Of a stretch of 57,287 nt of DNA, positions 1 to 8,449 are shown one piece after another; the stretch's first letter is position 1, and each line of letters starts with the position of its first letter. The translations under genes were made by a program, and so were the position numbers. Source of the stretch: Desulfobacteraceae bacterium (GTDB taxonomy: Bacteria > Desulfobacterota > Desulfobacteria > Desulfobacterales > UBA5616); the NCBI GenBank assembly GCA_013791935.1, contig VMSV01000095.1, forward strand, positions 1 through 57,287, read 5' to 3'. A model generated the notes under the pieces. It was not told where the DNA came from and ran no database searches. It worked only from the letters and a program-made list of their open reading frames with translations.

Positions 1-219
1 ATGAACACCCCCATGGCCATTGACGGTATTTCCAAAGCCACCGGTGTGGATAAAAACGAGTTGATCAAGCAGAGGGAAGGCCGGGTGCCCTTGAAGGGCG
101 GCATGGGAAGCGCGTGGGATGTGGCCTATGCGGCCCTGTTTCTGGCATCGGATGAAGCCAAATTCATTTCAGGGGTTCTTCTGCCCGTGGACGGCGCGCA
201 AAGCGCGCGGGTGGGATAA
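1..219 (+). CDS. SDR-family oxidoreductase, C-terminal fragment (5' end outside window)
   Basis: The last 72 residues read like the tail of a classical short-chain dehydrogenase/reductase. A substrate-loop stretch (MNTPMAID) is followed by the usual C-terminal pattern of SDR enzymes, a W-D-V-A-Y-A-A-L-F-L-A-S-D helix and a final G-V-L-L-P-V-D-G-A strand. The Met at base 1 aligns with the P-G-x-M-N-T-P loop that follows the last Rossmann strand, so it is probably internal and the true start lies upstream of the window. The nucleotide-binding and catalytic parts are not visible, so the substrate cannot be inferred. A perfect 28-bp palindrome lies 50 bp downstream. Confidence 0.85.
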   Translation: MNTPMAIDGISKATGVDKNELIKQREGRVPLKGGMGSAWDVAYAALFLASDEAKFISGVLLPVDGAQSARVG

Positions 220-269
220 GGGAGGTAACCAGAAGCCAGTATTCAGTAGTCAACGGGATTTGCCCCAAC

Positions 270-297
270 GTAGTGAACAGGCATGCCTGTTCACTAC
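270..297. repeat. 28-bp perfect palindrome (repeat family P)
   Basis: Each arm reads GTAGTGAACAGGCA and the two arms are perfectly self-complementary. It lies between the convergent SDR and MFS genes. A second copy of the same core (AACAGGCATGCCTGTT) lies at 56658-56681 with GG/CC replacing TG/CA in the outer stem, a compensatory change. Confidence 0.8.
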
Positions 298-310
298 CAT
301 CCCCTGCCAC

Positions 311-1759
311 TCACACCCTTTCCCTGATATTCCCCCTGGACAGAGAGGCGAATATACCGAATACGCAAAGCCCGCTGAAGAGGGTAAAAGCAATCCGGAT
401 GCATTTGAGAAGCACCGGATAGGTGTCGGGTGAAATCTGGGTCTTTCCCATGAGAAGGGAGATAATCATGGTGACAATGCCCATGGAAAACATCTGGCCC
501 AGAAGTCGCATGGTGGCGGCCGAACCCGAGGCCAGGCCCAGGTGGCGTTTTTCCACGGAACTCATGATGGCATTCATATTGGGAGAGGAAAACAGGGCGA
601 ATCCGCATCCCAGAAAAATCAGGTTGCACACAATCAAAAGAACCGGCGAAGAGGGCGTGAGGAAGGATAAGGCCAGAAGCCCGGCGCAGGTCATGGACAT
701 GCCTGTGGTGGCCAAAATTCTCGGTTCCACCCGGTCCGAAAGCCGCCCGGCAAATGGAGAGCCCAGGGCCATCATGATGGGTTGGGAGATCAGGATGATT
801 CCGGTGGTCTGGGGAGAGAGCCCTTTGATGTACTGGAGATAGAGGCTCAGCAGAAAATTCAATCCAAAGGTGGACCCGTAATGAATCAGAGCCGCCAGAT
901 TGGATCGGGCAAAGACCCTGTTTCGGGTAAAAAGGCTGATGTCAATCAAAGGGGATGGAATCCGCATCTGGCGAAGGATGAAGAAAATCATGGCCGGAAT
1001 GCCGATGGCCAGCATGATCAGGCCCACAGTACCCGGAAGTTTTGAAAACCCGTACACCAAAGAAAACAGGGCAATCCCGAAAATGAAAGCCCCTGGAGTG
1101 TCGTATTTTTCCCCTGCAGCATCAGCCCACTCGCCCTTGAGCCGGGTGAAGAGAAGGACCAGGGGAATAAAACTTAAGACAAAGGTCACGATAAAAAGCA
1201 CCCGCCAACCGATTTGCTGCACAAGGATGCCTGCCACAAAAGGTCCGCTGGAAAGTCCGATATAAACCGCTGAAGTGGTGACACCCAGAACTTTGCCTCG
1301 CTCCTCCGGGGGAAACACAGAGGTGAGCATGGCCATGGATGTGCCGAAGATCATACCGCTTCCCATGCCTTGCAGAGTCCTGAAAATCATGAGCATGGGG
1401 AAGGATTGTGCCATGGATACGGCCAGGGATCCCAGGGCAAAAAGGGAAAAGCCCAGCCCCAGAATTTTTTTCCGCCCGATGATATCGGCAAGCCGGCCCA
1501 TGGGGACTAGTGTGATTCCAGCTGCCAGCAAATAGGCCGTGGCCACCCAGCTCAGTAACACTGCATCGATGTGGAGGTTTTTTTCAATGGCAGGCAGGAT
1601 GACATTCACCGATGAACCCATGAAGGGAACAATGAAGGACCCTGTGATGGCCACCACAAGGGTTGCGCTTCGGATGGTGGAATCATGGGAAAAGCCCTGG
1701 CCTTTGGTGTCAGGGGGATTGTGTGATAAGGGCGTGGTGCTTGAAGGAGGTTGATCCAT
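311..1759 (-). CDS. MFS transporter, DHA2-like drug/metabolite exporter
   Basis: A polytopic inner-membrane protein of about 482 residues. The first transmembrane pair is joined by the major-facilitator signature loop G-R-L-A-D-I-I-G-R-K-K, and a motif-C-like stretch (GLSSGPFVAG) occurs in the fifth helix region. A long central stretch plus extra helices fits the 14-helix DHA2 type, which uses proton motive force to expel drugs or small metabolites. I place the start at the ATG at 1759; an in-frame TTG two codons upstream is the alternative, and neither has a strong ribosome-binding site. The gene stands alone, with no adjacent regulator or membrane-fusion partner. Substrate unknown. Confidence 0.85.
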   Translation of the reverse strand: MDQPPSSTTPLSHNPPDTKGQGFSHDSTIRSATLVVAITGSFIVPFMGSSVNVILPAIEKNLHIDAVLLSWVATAYLLAAGITLVPMGRLADIIGRKKILGLGFSLFALGSLAVSMAQSFPMLMIFRTLQGMGSGMIFGTSMAMLTSVFPPEERGKVLGVTTSAVYIGLSSGPFVAGILVQQIGWRVLFIVTFVLSFIPLVLLFTRLKGEWADAAGEKYDTPGAFIFGIALFSLVYGFSKLPGTVGLIMLAIGIPAMIFFILRQMRIPSPLIDISLFTRNRVFARSNLAALIHYGSTFGLNFLLSLYLQYIKGLSPQTTGIILISQPIMMALGSPFAGRLSDRVEPRILATTGMSMTCAGLLALSFLTPSSPVLLIVCNLIFLGCGFALFSSPNMNAIMSSVEKRHLGLASGSAATMRLLGQMFSMGIVTMIISLLMGKTQISPDTYPVLLKCIRIAFTLFSGLCVFGIFASLSRGNIRERV

Positions 1760-1892
1760 GTTCAAATCTCAGAATAGGTAAAGGCGTTGTAAAGTTGATG
1801 TCTCTGAATTTCATTTTTGGATCATAGGCCGGTTTTTTTGAAAGGTCAACCTCTGTTCAAGGCGGTTTCATGGAAAGATTCAGGATGGGGTT

Positions 1893-1921
1893 GCACAGGC
1901 GGACAATGAATCCGCCTGTGC
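1893..1921. other. Intergenic hairpin
   Basis: An 11-bp perfect stem (GCACAGGCGGA and its complement) encloses a 7-base loop. It lies between the MFS gene and the small exported peptide gene, downstream of the latter. No U-tract follows on either strand, so it is at best a weak terminator or an mRNA-end stabiliser. Confidence 0.4.
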
Positions 1922-1979
1922 GGGAACAGGAGTATTGATTCAAAAAATTATTAATGGAAAGGAAAAGATGCTTTGATCT

Positions 1980-2135
1980 TCAATCGCCCGGCGCCCGGTT
2001 TTGTTTTAGCGTGCCTTGGCCTGAAGAGCCGGTTTCGCCCTGACCTTTGTCTCCGCAGACCTTGTCTCCGCCTGCGTAAACCAGGGTGGACATCATCAAC
2101 ATTAAAGCCGCAATCATTACCATGGTCTTTTTCAT
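1980..2135 (-). CDS. Small exported peptide, 51 aa, unknown function
   Basis: The reading frame starts at the ATG at 2135 and ends at TGA (1980-1982). The N-terminus is a textbook Sec signal: MKKTMVMIAALMLMMS, a hydrophobic core, then V-Y-A, with likely cleavage after residue 21. The mature part is only about 30 residues, very polar, and contains two related G-D-K-x(2)-G steps (GGDKVCGDKGQGE) with a single Cys. The single Cys is not in lipobox position. A weak purine-rich stretch (GAAAGAAG) lies upstream. I do not recognise the family. It sits between the CBM48 protein and the MFS gene on the same strand, but the spacing does not suggest a tight operon. Coding status rests mainly on the signal peptide. 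Confidence 0.6.
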   Translation of the reverse strand: MKKTMVMIAALMLMMSTLVYAGGDKVCGDKGQGETGSSGQGTLKQNRAPGD

Positions 2136-2403
2136 TTTCGAACTTCTTTCAAGTTTGGTTTGGGGGTCACATCCTCTAAGAATCGCCCTTTGTTCTATTC
2201 TTCATTGAATGGTTGAACCCTTCAAACCCGAAAAAGTTACACCTGATTACATAAATTATGGCTCACCCTTTCAACTTCTGCTGTTTTCAACTATGGTGAG
2301 GTGTAATGCATTTCAAGCATATGGAAAATGCGGCATGCAGCAAAAAAAACCTGACTCAAAGCCGAACCTGGTTCCGGTTAACTTTTCAAATCTTTTCCGG
2401 GTT

Positions 2404-2697
2404 TTAATGATGTACCACAAAGAGGTTGTTGTGGGTGCCGAAAGAGTTTTCGCAAACCATTTCGTTGTTCTGGTCATTTTCCCACGCACCGTCCACCCGG
2501 AATTTGTATTCATAGGCTCCCGGGGAAACAAAAATGGATTTTCGCCAGACCCCTTTGGCATCCATCTTCATGGGATGCGCCTTTTCATTCCATTGGTTGA
2601 AATCCCCGACAAGAAACACATCTGTTGCTTCCGGGCCATAAAAAGTAAAGGATACTCTTCTTTTTGATGCTTGGCTTTGTACTTTTTTGGATTTCAT
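2404..2697 (-). CDS. Stand-alone CBM48 / AMPK-type glycogen-binding domain protein
   Basis: A 97-residue protein consisting of one early-set Ig-like domain of the isoamylase-N / AMPK-beta glycogen-binding type. Visible hallmarks are V-x-L-V-G-D-F-N-x-W, a turn of M-x-x-x-x-x-G-V-W-R-K-S, and G-A-Y-E-Y-K-F-x-V-D-G-A-W near the C-terminus. A basic tail (MKSKKVQSQASKRR) precedes it. There is no signal peptide, so it should be cytosolic. AAGAGGA nine bases before the ATG supports the start. Such single-domain proteins are known in sulfate reducers and are presumed to bind glycogen or other alpha-glucans; no glycogen enzyme lies nearby. Confidence 0.85.
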   Translation of the reverse strand: MKSKKVQSQASKRRVSFTFYGPEATDVFLVGDFNQWNEKAHPMKMDAKGVWRKSIFVSPGAYEYKFRVDGAWENDQNNEMVCENSFGTHNNLFVVHH

Positions 2698-3014
2698 GGT
2701 GGTCCATCCTCTTAATTTTCAAGGTTTTTGAAAATCCAGGCGGCCGATCTTTGCCGGAAGGTCACCGATTCTGATCAATGGATTGCTTGAACCATTTTGG
2801 CTGCCGATATTACCATACAAAAAATAAGGGGTCAAAATATATCGAATGAATCCAATTCATCCGTAATATTATTGGGTTTGATAAAGATCATGAAAAATAT
2901 AAGTGAATTCAGGCTTTCACGGATCTTACGCCAATCCCCTTTATTTTATGGCTTAAAACAGGTATAGAGAAACAGGGCAAACACATCACCAAACCATGAG
3001 AACAGGGAAAAACC
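2698..3014. other. Divergent intergenic region, CBM48 gene / argC
   Basis: 317 bp between two divergent genes, clearly AT-rich from about 2780. It contains a short dyad ATGAAT-CCA-ATTCAT at 2846-2860 whose half-site resembles that of the TetR-linked operators near 14.8 kb, but with a 3-base spacer. AGGG eight bases before the argC ATG is a usable ribosome-binding site. No small ORF, RNA motif or convincing -35/-10 pair was recognised. Confidence 0.4.
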
Positions 3015-3962
3015 ATGACATACAAAATATTCGTTGATGGCCAGGAAGGCACCACAGGGCTGAAAATTCATGAATACCTTTCCAGAAGAGAAGATGTTGA
3101 AATTCTTAAAATCCCCTCTGAAAAGAGAAAGGAACTGGATGCCAGACGGGATTTCATCAACCAGTCGGACATCACCTTTTTATGCCTGCCGGATGTCGCG
3201 TCCATGGAATCCGCGTCCCTGGTGGAAAACGAGAAGACCTGCATCATTGACGCCAGCACGGCTTTCCGAACCCACCCGGACTGGGCCTATGGTTTGCCCG
3301 AGCTTTGCCCGGACCAGCGGGCCACGATCAGGAAGGCGAAAAGAATCACCGTGCCAGGGTGTCATGCTACAGCTTTTGTGCTTTCGATTCATCCTCTTGT
3401 GAGAAAGGGGATCATGCCGCCGGATTATCCGGTTTCCTGCTTTTCTGTCACCGGGTACAGTGGCGGGGGCAAAAAGCTGATTGAAACCTATGAGGTAAAA
3501 CGTTCTGCCGTGCTTGAGAGCCCAAGGCATTACGGTCTGGGAATGGGCCACAAGCATCTGCCGGAAATGAAGGTAAGGTCGGGACTGGCGGATACTCCGG
3601 TTTTCTGCCCGGTGGTGGGTGATTTTTATAAAGGCCTTGCGGTGACGGTATTCCTCCATCCGAGTCTTCTGGCGAAAAAAGTCAGTCCCCGGGATATCCA
3701 CGCCCTGTTGGCCGAATATTACTGTGGTGAGGCCTTTATCCGGGTGATGCCCTATGGAGAGGATGCAGAAAACCTGGATAACGGCTATCTGGATATTCAG
3801 GCCTGCAATGACACCAACCGGGCGGATATCTTCGTGTTCGGCAATGATGAGAGGATGGTCTTAATCACCCGCCTGGACAACCTGGGAAAGGGTGCTTCGG
3901 GTACGGCGGTTCAAAGCATGAATGTCCACCTGGGTATCGAAGAAGTCAAAGGACTGGTTTAG
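3015..3962 (+). CDS. argC: N-acetyl-gamma-glutamyl-phosphate reductase (short class)
   Basis: Catalyses NADPH-dependent reduction of N-acetylglutamyl phosphate to the semialdehyde, the third step of arginine synthesis. The N-terminus has the compact [10 protein letters not shown] nucleotide-binding loop typical of the shorter (about 310-residue) ArgC class. Cys116 lies in V-P-G-C-H-A-T-A-F, the catalytic thiol motif. [11 protein letters not shown] follows, and H-x-H-x-P-E-M is present (GHKHLPEM). Length (315) fits the family. It is monocistronic and no other arginine gene lies in the window. A long hairpin lies immediately downstream. Confidence 0.93.
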   Translation: MTYKIFVDGQEGTTGLKIHEYLSRREDVEILKIPSEKRKELDARRDFINQSDITFLCLPDVASMESASLVENEKTCIIDASTAFRTHPDWAYGLPELCPDQRATIRKAKRITVPGCHATAFVLSIHPLVRKGIMPPDYPVSCFSVTGYSGGGKKLIETYEVKRSAVLESPRHYGLGMGHKHLPEMKVRSGLADTPVFCPVVGDFYKGLAVTVFLHPSLLAKKVSPRDIHALLAEYYCGEAFIRVMPYGEDAENLDNGYLDIQACNDTNRADIFVFGNDERMVLITRLDNLGKGASGTAVQSMNVHLGIEEVKGLV

Positions 3963-3967
3963 CGGTG

Positions 3968-4017
3968 TCAAGGGTTCAGGGGCTTTCAGAAAGAAACTGA
4001 GGCCCTTGAACCCTTGA
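3968..4017. terminator. Long hairpin between convergent argC and 4054-4353 gene
   Basis: TCAAGGGTTCA pairs with its complement ending at 4017, and the stem continues through GGGGC/GGCCC with one bulged base. The loop is about 15 bases. Its position just after argC suggests transcription termination from either side, but there is no clear U-tract on either strand. Confidence 0.5.
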
Positions 4018-4053
4018 TGAACTCGTAAAGAGTCCTGTATCCCCTTATTACGT

Positions 4054-4353
4054 TCAGTCTTCTTTCTTTCCCGTAAAGTCCAGAGCGCCCATGGGTGAAG
4101 TCATCTTTCCGCTGATGGCATCCCCGTCCACCACGGCATTACAGCTCAGGGCGATATTCTGGCCCATGGCGGATATTTTCATTTCCCAGGTCACGGCATT
4201 GCCGTTTGCGGTTCCGTTGTCGAATTCATTGCTACCCATGGGTCCTGCCATGCTGCCGCTGACTTTTCCGCCGTCTTCCTTGAGCTTTAGCGTGGGGGTC
4301 TGGGTGCCCATGGGGGTTTGTAAGCTTAAGATGTAGGTTCCGGTGATGGACAT
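4054..4353 (-). CDS. Small conserved beta-rich protein, unknown function
   Basis: A 99-residue protein with no signal peptide and no membrane segment. It is made of alternating polar/hydrophobic strands with repeated Gly-Met-Gly turns (AGPMGSNE, ISAMGQN, TSPMGALD). The pattern G-T-Y-x-L-x-L-x-T-P-M-G, then S-G-x-M, then I-S-G-K-M, looks like a small lipocalin-like barrel of the kind seen in short proteins of Desulfobacterota. The start is well supported: AGGAGGA five bases before the ATG. The function is not known. It lies convergent to argC and downstream of the U32 gene on the same strand, about 70 bp away. Confidence 0.7.
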   Translation of the reverse strand: MSITGTYILSLQTPMGTQTPTLKLKEDGGKVSGSMAGPMGSNEFDNGTANGNAVTWEMKISAMGQNIALSCNAVVDGDAISGKMTSPMGALDFTGKKED

Positions 4354-4423
4354 GTTTCCTCCTTTTTGAATAAAAAGTTTAGGGATTGGGGTTTAACTTA
4401 AACTTATGGAATTACACCCGGTT

Positions 4424-6397
4424 TCATGGCCCATCCAATGAAAGATTCCAGTTCCATTTTCCGGGACGGATTTTGAGGGCCACTTCCGAGGGGATGGGTT
4501 CCATTAAATGAACGAACACTCTGTACCCAGCTTTTTCAAGGCGATCTTTTTCCCCCTGAATATCCAGCTTCCAGTTGGGGAAAACCCAGGTATTCCCGTC
4601 ATATCGAGTACTCCAGGCCTCTTCGTTCTTCGGGCTTTTGAATAGAGTCTGTGGTTTCAATTCAGGAGATTCAATTCGGGAAATGCAAAAGGGCCAGTTT
4701 CCCGAAATCACAAGGCCCAGGGGCAAAGAGGAATTTTTCGGAAAGTCCAGGTATTCCTTGGCCGAGAGCTCCGGACTTAGGATGACTCCGTGGAAACCCA
4801 ATTTTTTCATGGCCTCCACCGCCCAAGGATTGCAAATATTGCAAAAAGGTCCTGCCCACAGGCTGAGGTTTTCAGCCTGATCAAACCAGGCCATCTGCCA
4901 GGGCATATTCAAGACAAAACGCTTAAATCCCTTTTTAATAAGAACCCGAACCTGTTCCAAACCCTCTTTTTCTTCCTCCGGCCAGATGACCGGGGGCAGC
5001 CAGAGCCAAGTATCGTGGTTCAATTTGTCCAGGCGTTTTCCGGTTTCCGGAGACAGCCACACCCCCTGTATTTTTCCAGGTTTCCGGGCAGGAACGGTCC
5101 GATGAACCTGGAATTCAGTGGAAGGAAGATTTTTTCTGTAAACGCCGGGGGAGGGGAGATGAATGGGAATTTCAGGAACATCATTCCCTGCGGGTACCCC
5201 CACGATCGTCTCTGCCTCCGTGAGAAATTTCTGCAACTCTTTTTCCCGGCGGTCAATTAAAAATACCGGAGTTCCGAATAAAGGTTTTTTGTTTTTTTCA
5301 ATCTTTATCACCAGCCTGCCTCTTTTGGGGACCGACTGTCGAACCTTAATGACTTGATGCCACGGTTCGCTCTCATAGCCTATTCGAAGCAAGTCCCCGG
5401 GCAGGAGCGCTTCCAAGGGTTTCAAGAGAACGGCGCTTTGTTCACCGGTGATTTTTCCGATGAGAAGTCCTGACCCGGTCTGTCCTTGGATTTCCACAGG
5501 GTTATAGGGACGTTGGGGCAAAAAGAAAAAATGGGTTCCCGGCCGGCCAAGGGCTCTTTCCAGAAATTGAACCGCTGTTTTTTTGGTTTGGGGGTCCCCG
5601 GCCTCATCCCTCAACAATTTGTAGGCCTGGGTGGTGTAATAGACGTAATGAGGGCCTTTTTTTCTTCCCTCGATCTTCCACGCAGCGATTTCCTTAATAT
5701 TCAGGAGAACTTTTACCAGGACATCCAGGCTTAAGTCCCGGCAGCTGAAGAATTTGGCGGATTGATCTTTCTGGGCATATTGCCTTCGACAGGGCTGAAC
5801 GCATTCGCCCTTCAAGCCACTTTTCCCGCCCAAAAAACTGCTCCAGTAACACCTTCCGGATACGCCATAGCAAAGGGCGCCATGGACAAAAACTTCGAGC
5901 TGCAAATTCGGGGAACACGATGCTGCCATCATTTTTATTTCATCAATATTCAATTCCCTGGGAACCACAACCCTGTGGATTCCCATCTTTTGATCCGCCA
6001 TTTTCAGGGCGGAAGGGAAGCTGACATTGGCCAGGGTCGAGAGGTGAATTTCTCCTGAAAATCCTGCGGACCTGGCGATTTGTACCAGGGATAAATCTTG
6101 AATGATCAGAGCATCGGGCTTTACATATTTTTCAAGTTGTGCTACGAGTAATGCTGCTTTTTGTATTTCGCCTGTTTTGAGCAAAGCATTGATCGCTATA
6201 TAAACACCAACACCTTTTTCATGAGCAAACCGAGTCAGTCGGTTCAACTCTTCAAGAGCAAAATTTTTGGCCTCCTTTCGAGCGGAAAACTGTTTAAGTC
6301 CGCAATATACGGCATCGGCTCCCGCGGCTATCGCCGCCATAAAGGCCTCCTTGTTCCCTGCCGGCGCCAGAATGGCAGGTTTTTGCTTATTTTCCAT
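4424..6397 (-). CDS. U32-family peptidase / RlhA-like protein
   Basis: 657 residues. The N-terminal half is a U32 domain: L-A-P-A-G-N-K-E-A-F and A-G-A-D-A-V-Y-C-G-L at the start, the family signature E-V-F-V-H-G-A-L-C-Y-G-x-S-G-R-C near residue 175, then E-C-V-Q-P-C-R-R, giving the four Cys that U32 proteins use for a metal or FeS site. The C-terminal half has the DUF3656-like layout of long U32 members. Relatives include E. coli RlhA, which hydroxylates C2501 of 23S rRNA, and the so-called collagenases; sequence alone does not choose between RNA modification and proteolysis, though RNA modification is now favoured for this layout. GGGAGG upstream supports the start. Confidence 0.88.
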   Translation of the reverse strand: MENKQKPAILAPAGNKEAFMAAIAAGADAVYCGLKQFSARKEAKNFALEELNRLTRFAHEKGVGVYIAINALLKTGEIQKAALLVAQLEKYVKPDALIIQDLSLVQIARSAGFSGEIHLSTLANVSFPSALKMADQKMGIHRVVVPRELNIDEIKMMAASCSPNLQLEVFVHGALCYGVSGRCYWSSFLGGKSGLKGECVQPCRRQYAQKDQSAKFFSCRDLSLDVLVKVLLNIKEIAAWKIEGRKKGPHYVYYTTQAYKLLRDEAGDPQTKKTAVQFLERALGRPGTHFFFLPQRPYNPVEIQGQTGSGLLIGKITGEQSAVLLKPLEALLPGDLLRIGYESEPWHQVIKVRQSVPKRGRLVIKIEKNKKPLFGTPVFLIDRREKELQKFLTEAETIVGVPAGNDVPEIPIHLPSPGVYRKNLPSTEFQVHRTVPARKPGKIQGVWLSPETGKRLDKLNHDTWLWLPPVIWPEEEKEGLEQVRVLIKKGFKRFVLNMPWQMAWFDQAENLSLWAGPFCNICNPWAVEAMKKLGFHGVILSPELSAKEYLDFPKNSSLPLGLVISGNWPFCISRIESPELKPQTLFKSPKNEEAWSTRYDGNTWVFPNWKLDIQGEKDRLEKAGYRVFVHLMEPIPSEVALKIRPGKWNWNLSLDGP

Positions 6398-6495
6398 TTT
6401 TTGAAATACCTCCCGAAAGCCGATTCATCCATGCATGACGGAGTATGATATCACAGAAGCAACATAAAAAATAATACTTTTACGGAGAGGGAAAA

Positions 6496-7464
6496 ATGAA
6501 AACAAAACAGTCGGTTATTATTGCAGTTCTATTGACGCTCCTGTGTGCTGTGCCAGCCCTGGCCACAGATTTGACAGGCATGTGGGATATTTCGGTGACT
6601 TTCCGTGGGGCGAAACCTCTTGCCTCCCAGGTGCTGATCGTGCAAACCGGAGATAAATTCACCTATGAAGTTCTTCAGGGAACCATAGAGGGGGGCAAAT
6701 ATCTCATTCCAGGCCCCATTCCCGGACGAAGGGATCTGGGCAGGGTGTGGGCTGAAACCGAACGTCTTGAATTTGAAGCAAAAGATGAGAATAGAATTCA
6801 AGGCAGCGTGTTTATCGCAGTATTCAAAAACTCAAAAACCACGGAGAAGATGACCTCCGCCTCGGGCAAATTGCTCGGCTACCGCGTCATGGACCCCCTG
6901 CCCAGAATCATCGCCAAGGGTGGCCCTGAAACTTGGGTGAAAACCGGAACCGTTTTTGAAGACCCCGGTGTCCGGGCCCACGATGGAAAGGGCATAGGGC
7001 TTACCGAAAAAGTGGAGGCCAAGAGCACGGTGGACAGCAGCAAGCCCGGGGATTATACCATCACCTATAATGTTACGGATGACCAGGGTAAAAAAGCTCC
7101 TGAAGTCGTCAGAACCGTTCATGTGGTGAATCCAGGGCCTCCCATCCTCAAGATCAGGGGGGATGAAAACACCTCCATTGCAAAGGGGACCCTCTATTCG
7201 GACCTGGGTGCAACCGCCTTTGATTATGTCCACAAAGATATCTCCGATAAAGTAAAAGTTCTTGTGAACGGGAAGCCTGGCGACCCCAACAGTCCTGCAG
7301 TCATCAACACCCAGACCCCGGAAGCCACCTATAAGGTTTCTTATATGGTTGAGGATGAAAACGGAAAAACCGAAGCGGTTCGAACGGTGGTGGTGGCCGG
7401 AGCCGAAGATGAGCAATCCTTCTGGTCCTACTGCTTTATTTCAGGCCTTGTCTCCAATCCGTAA
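6496..7464 (+). CDS. Exported protein with two Ig-like (DUF5011-type) domains
   Basis: 322 residues. A clear Sec signal (MKTKQSVIIAVLLTLLCAVP, cut after A-L-A) is followed by a beta-rich domain of about 95 residues that begins T-G-M-W-D-I-S-V-T, like periplasmic lipocalin-type proteins. Two Ig-like repeats follow (about residues 130-212 and 215-300). Each has the DUF5011 pattern: a G-T-x-[FY]-x-D-x-G line, then K-P-G-D-Y-T-I-T-Y-N-V-T-D-D-x-G-K or the equivalent Y-K-V-S-Y-M-V-E-D-E-N-G-K. These domains usually serve adhesion or as spacers on surface proteins. There is no sorting signal or C-terminal anchor. GGAGAGGG before the ATG decides the start. Likely periplasmic or cell-surface. Confidence 0.8.
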   Translation: MKTKQSVIIAVLLTLLCAVPALATDLTGMWDISVTFRGAKPLASQVLIVQTGDKFTYEVLQGTIEGGKYLIPGPIPGRRDLGRVWAETERLEFEAKDENRIQGSVFIAVFKNSKTTEKMTSASGKLLGYRVMDPLPRIIAKGGPETWVKTGTVFEDPGVRAHDGKGIGLTEKVEAKSTVDSSKPGDYTITYNVTDDQGKKAPEVVRTVHVVNPGPPILKIRGDENTSIAKGTLYSDLGATAFDYVHKDISDKVKVLVNGKPGDPNSPAVINTQTPEATYKVSYMVEDENGKTEAVRTVVVAGAEDEQSFWSYCFISGLVSNP

Positions 7465-7501
7465 AATAATCCAGGTTGATTTTTCATAGAAAACCTGACC
7501 T

Positions 7502-7537
7502 ATTTTGTCCCTGGCCCTTGGCGGCCAGGGACAAAAT
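7502..7537. terminator. Perfect 15-bp stem hairpin after the Ig-like protein gene
   Basis: ATTTTGTCCCTGGCC pairs perfectly with its complement across a 6-base loop, 37 bp after the stop codon. Only mixed sequence (CCCAATTTT) follows, so it is a very stable 3' hairpin but not a canonical U-tract terminator. Confidence 0.5.
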
Positions 7538-7693
7538 CCCAATTTTCCATGCCAGCTTCCGAACCGCCCGCTGTTTCATTTCAATGATTTTTGCTATTTT
7601 TGCTTTTTCCCCTGGCCAAAGTCCCCACTTGTAATTATCTTTCCGATATGCAAGATAAACAGAGAGAATAGACTCAACTGAAAGGAAAGAATC

Positions 7694-8449
7694 ATGAAAA
7701 TCGCCGTAAGTGGAAAAGGCGGAGTGGGAAAGACAACTTTTTCAGCCCTGCTCATTCGCGCTTTGAATGAAAGTGGAAAGCATGTTCTTGCCATTGATGC
7801 GGATCCGGACGCCAATCTGGCATCGGCCCTTGGCATTAAAGACGCCAATAAAATAACGCCCATTTCGGAAATGAAAGACCTGATTTTTGACCGGACCGAA
7901 GCCAAGCCCGGCACCATCGGCGGGTTTTTTAAATTGAACCCCAAGGTGGATGACCTTCCGGATGCTCTTTCGGTGAAATTCGAAAACATCAAATTCATGC
8001 GCCTGGGTGAAATTAAAAAAGGCGGCAGCGGGTGCATCTGTCCGGAGAGCACACTTCTCAAGGCCCTGGTGACCCATATCGTTCTCGCCCGGGATGAGGT
8101 GGTGGTGATGGATATGGAAGCGGGCATTGAACACCTGGGGCGGGCCACCGCGAAAGCCGTGGACAAACTGATTGTGGTGGTGGAGCCGGGCCGAAGAAGC
8201 ATTGAAACCGCAGGACATATCCAGGCCCTGGCCGGGGATATCGGCTTGAAAAACTTGTCCCTGGTGGGGAATAAAATTCGAAGTGCCTCAGATGAGGCTT
8301 TTTTAAGGGAAAATCTTCCCGGATTTGACTTTCTGGGTTTTCTGGGCTTTGATGATTCCCTGATTGAGGCGGATTTGAAAGGGGTTTCTCCCTTTGATGT
8401 TCAAACGCCATCCATCGCTAAAATTAGAGAAATGATCCAGAAATTGTAA
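7694..8449 (+). CDS. CooC-like nickel-insertion ATPase
   Basis: 251 residues, SIMIBI-class P-loop ATPase. The deviant Walker A motif G-K-G-G-V-G-K-T-T is at residues 7-15, with D-A-D-P-D-A-N-L at about 36-43. Cys114-Ile-Cys116 (in GSGCICPE) matches the C-x-C nickel-binding pair of CooC, the ATPase that loads nickel into carbon monoxide dehydrogenase. V-V-M-D-M-E-A-G-I-E-H-L-G-R is the CooC-type switch II region. No CODH/acetyl-CoA synthase gene is visible, so the client enzyme is probably encoded elsewhere. AAAGGAAAG precedes the ATG. The stop codon overlaps the start of the following helicase gene by one base, indicating translational coupling. Confidence 0.88.
   Translation: MKIAVSGKGGVGKTTFSALLIRALNESGKHVLAIDADPDANLASALGIKDANKITPISEMKDLIFDRTEAKPGTIGGFFKLNPKVDDLPDALSVKFENIKFMRLGEIKKGGSGCICPESTLLKALVTHIVLARDEVVVMDMEAGIEHLGRATAKAVDKLIVVVEPGRRSIETAGHIQALAGDIGLKNLSLVGNKIRSASDEAFLRENLPGFDFLGFLGFDDSLIEADLKGVSPFDVQTPSIAKIREMIQKL

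Noticed and set aside
2846-2860. ATGAAT-CCA-ATTCAT dyad before argC, similar to the TetR-linked operators
   Set aside because: The spacer is three bases, not four, and there is no functional link to fatty-acid genes. Kept only as a note in the intergenic entry.
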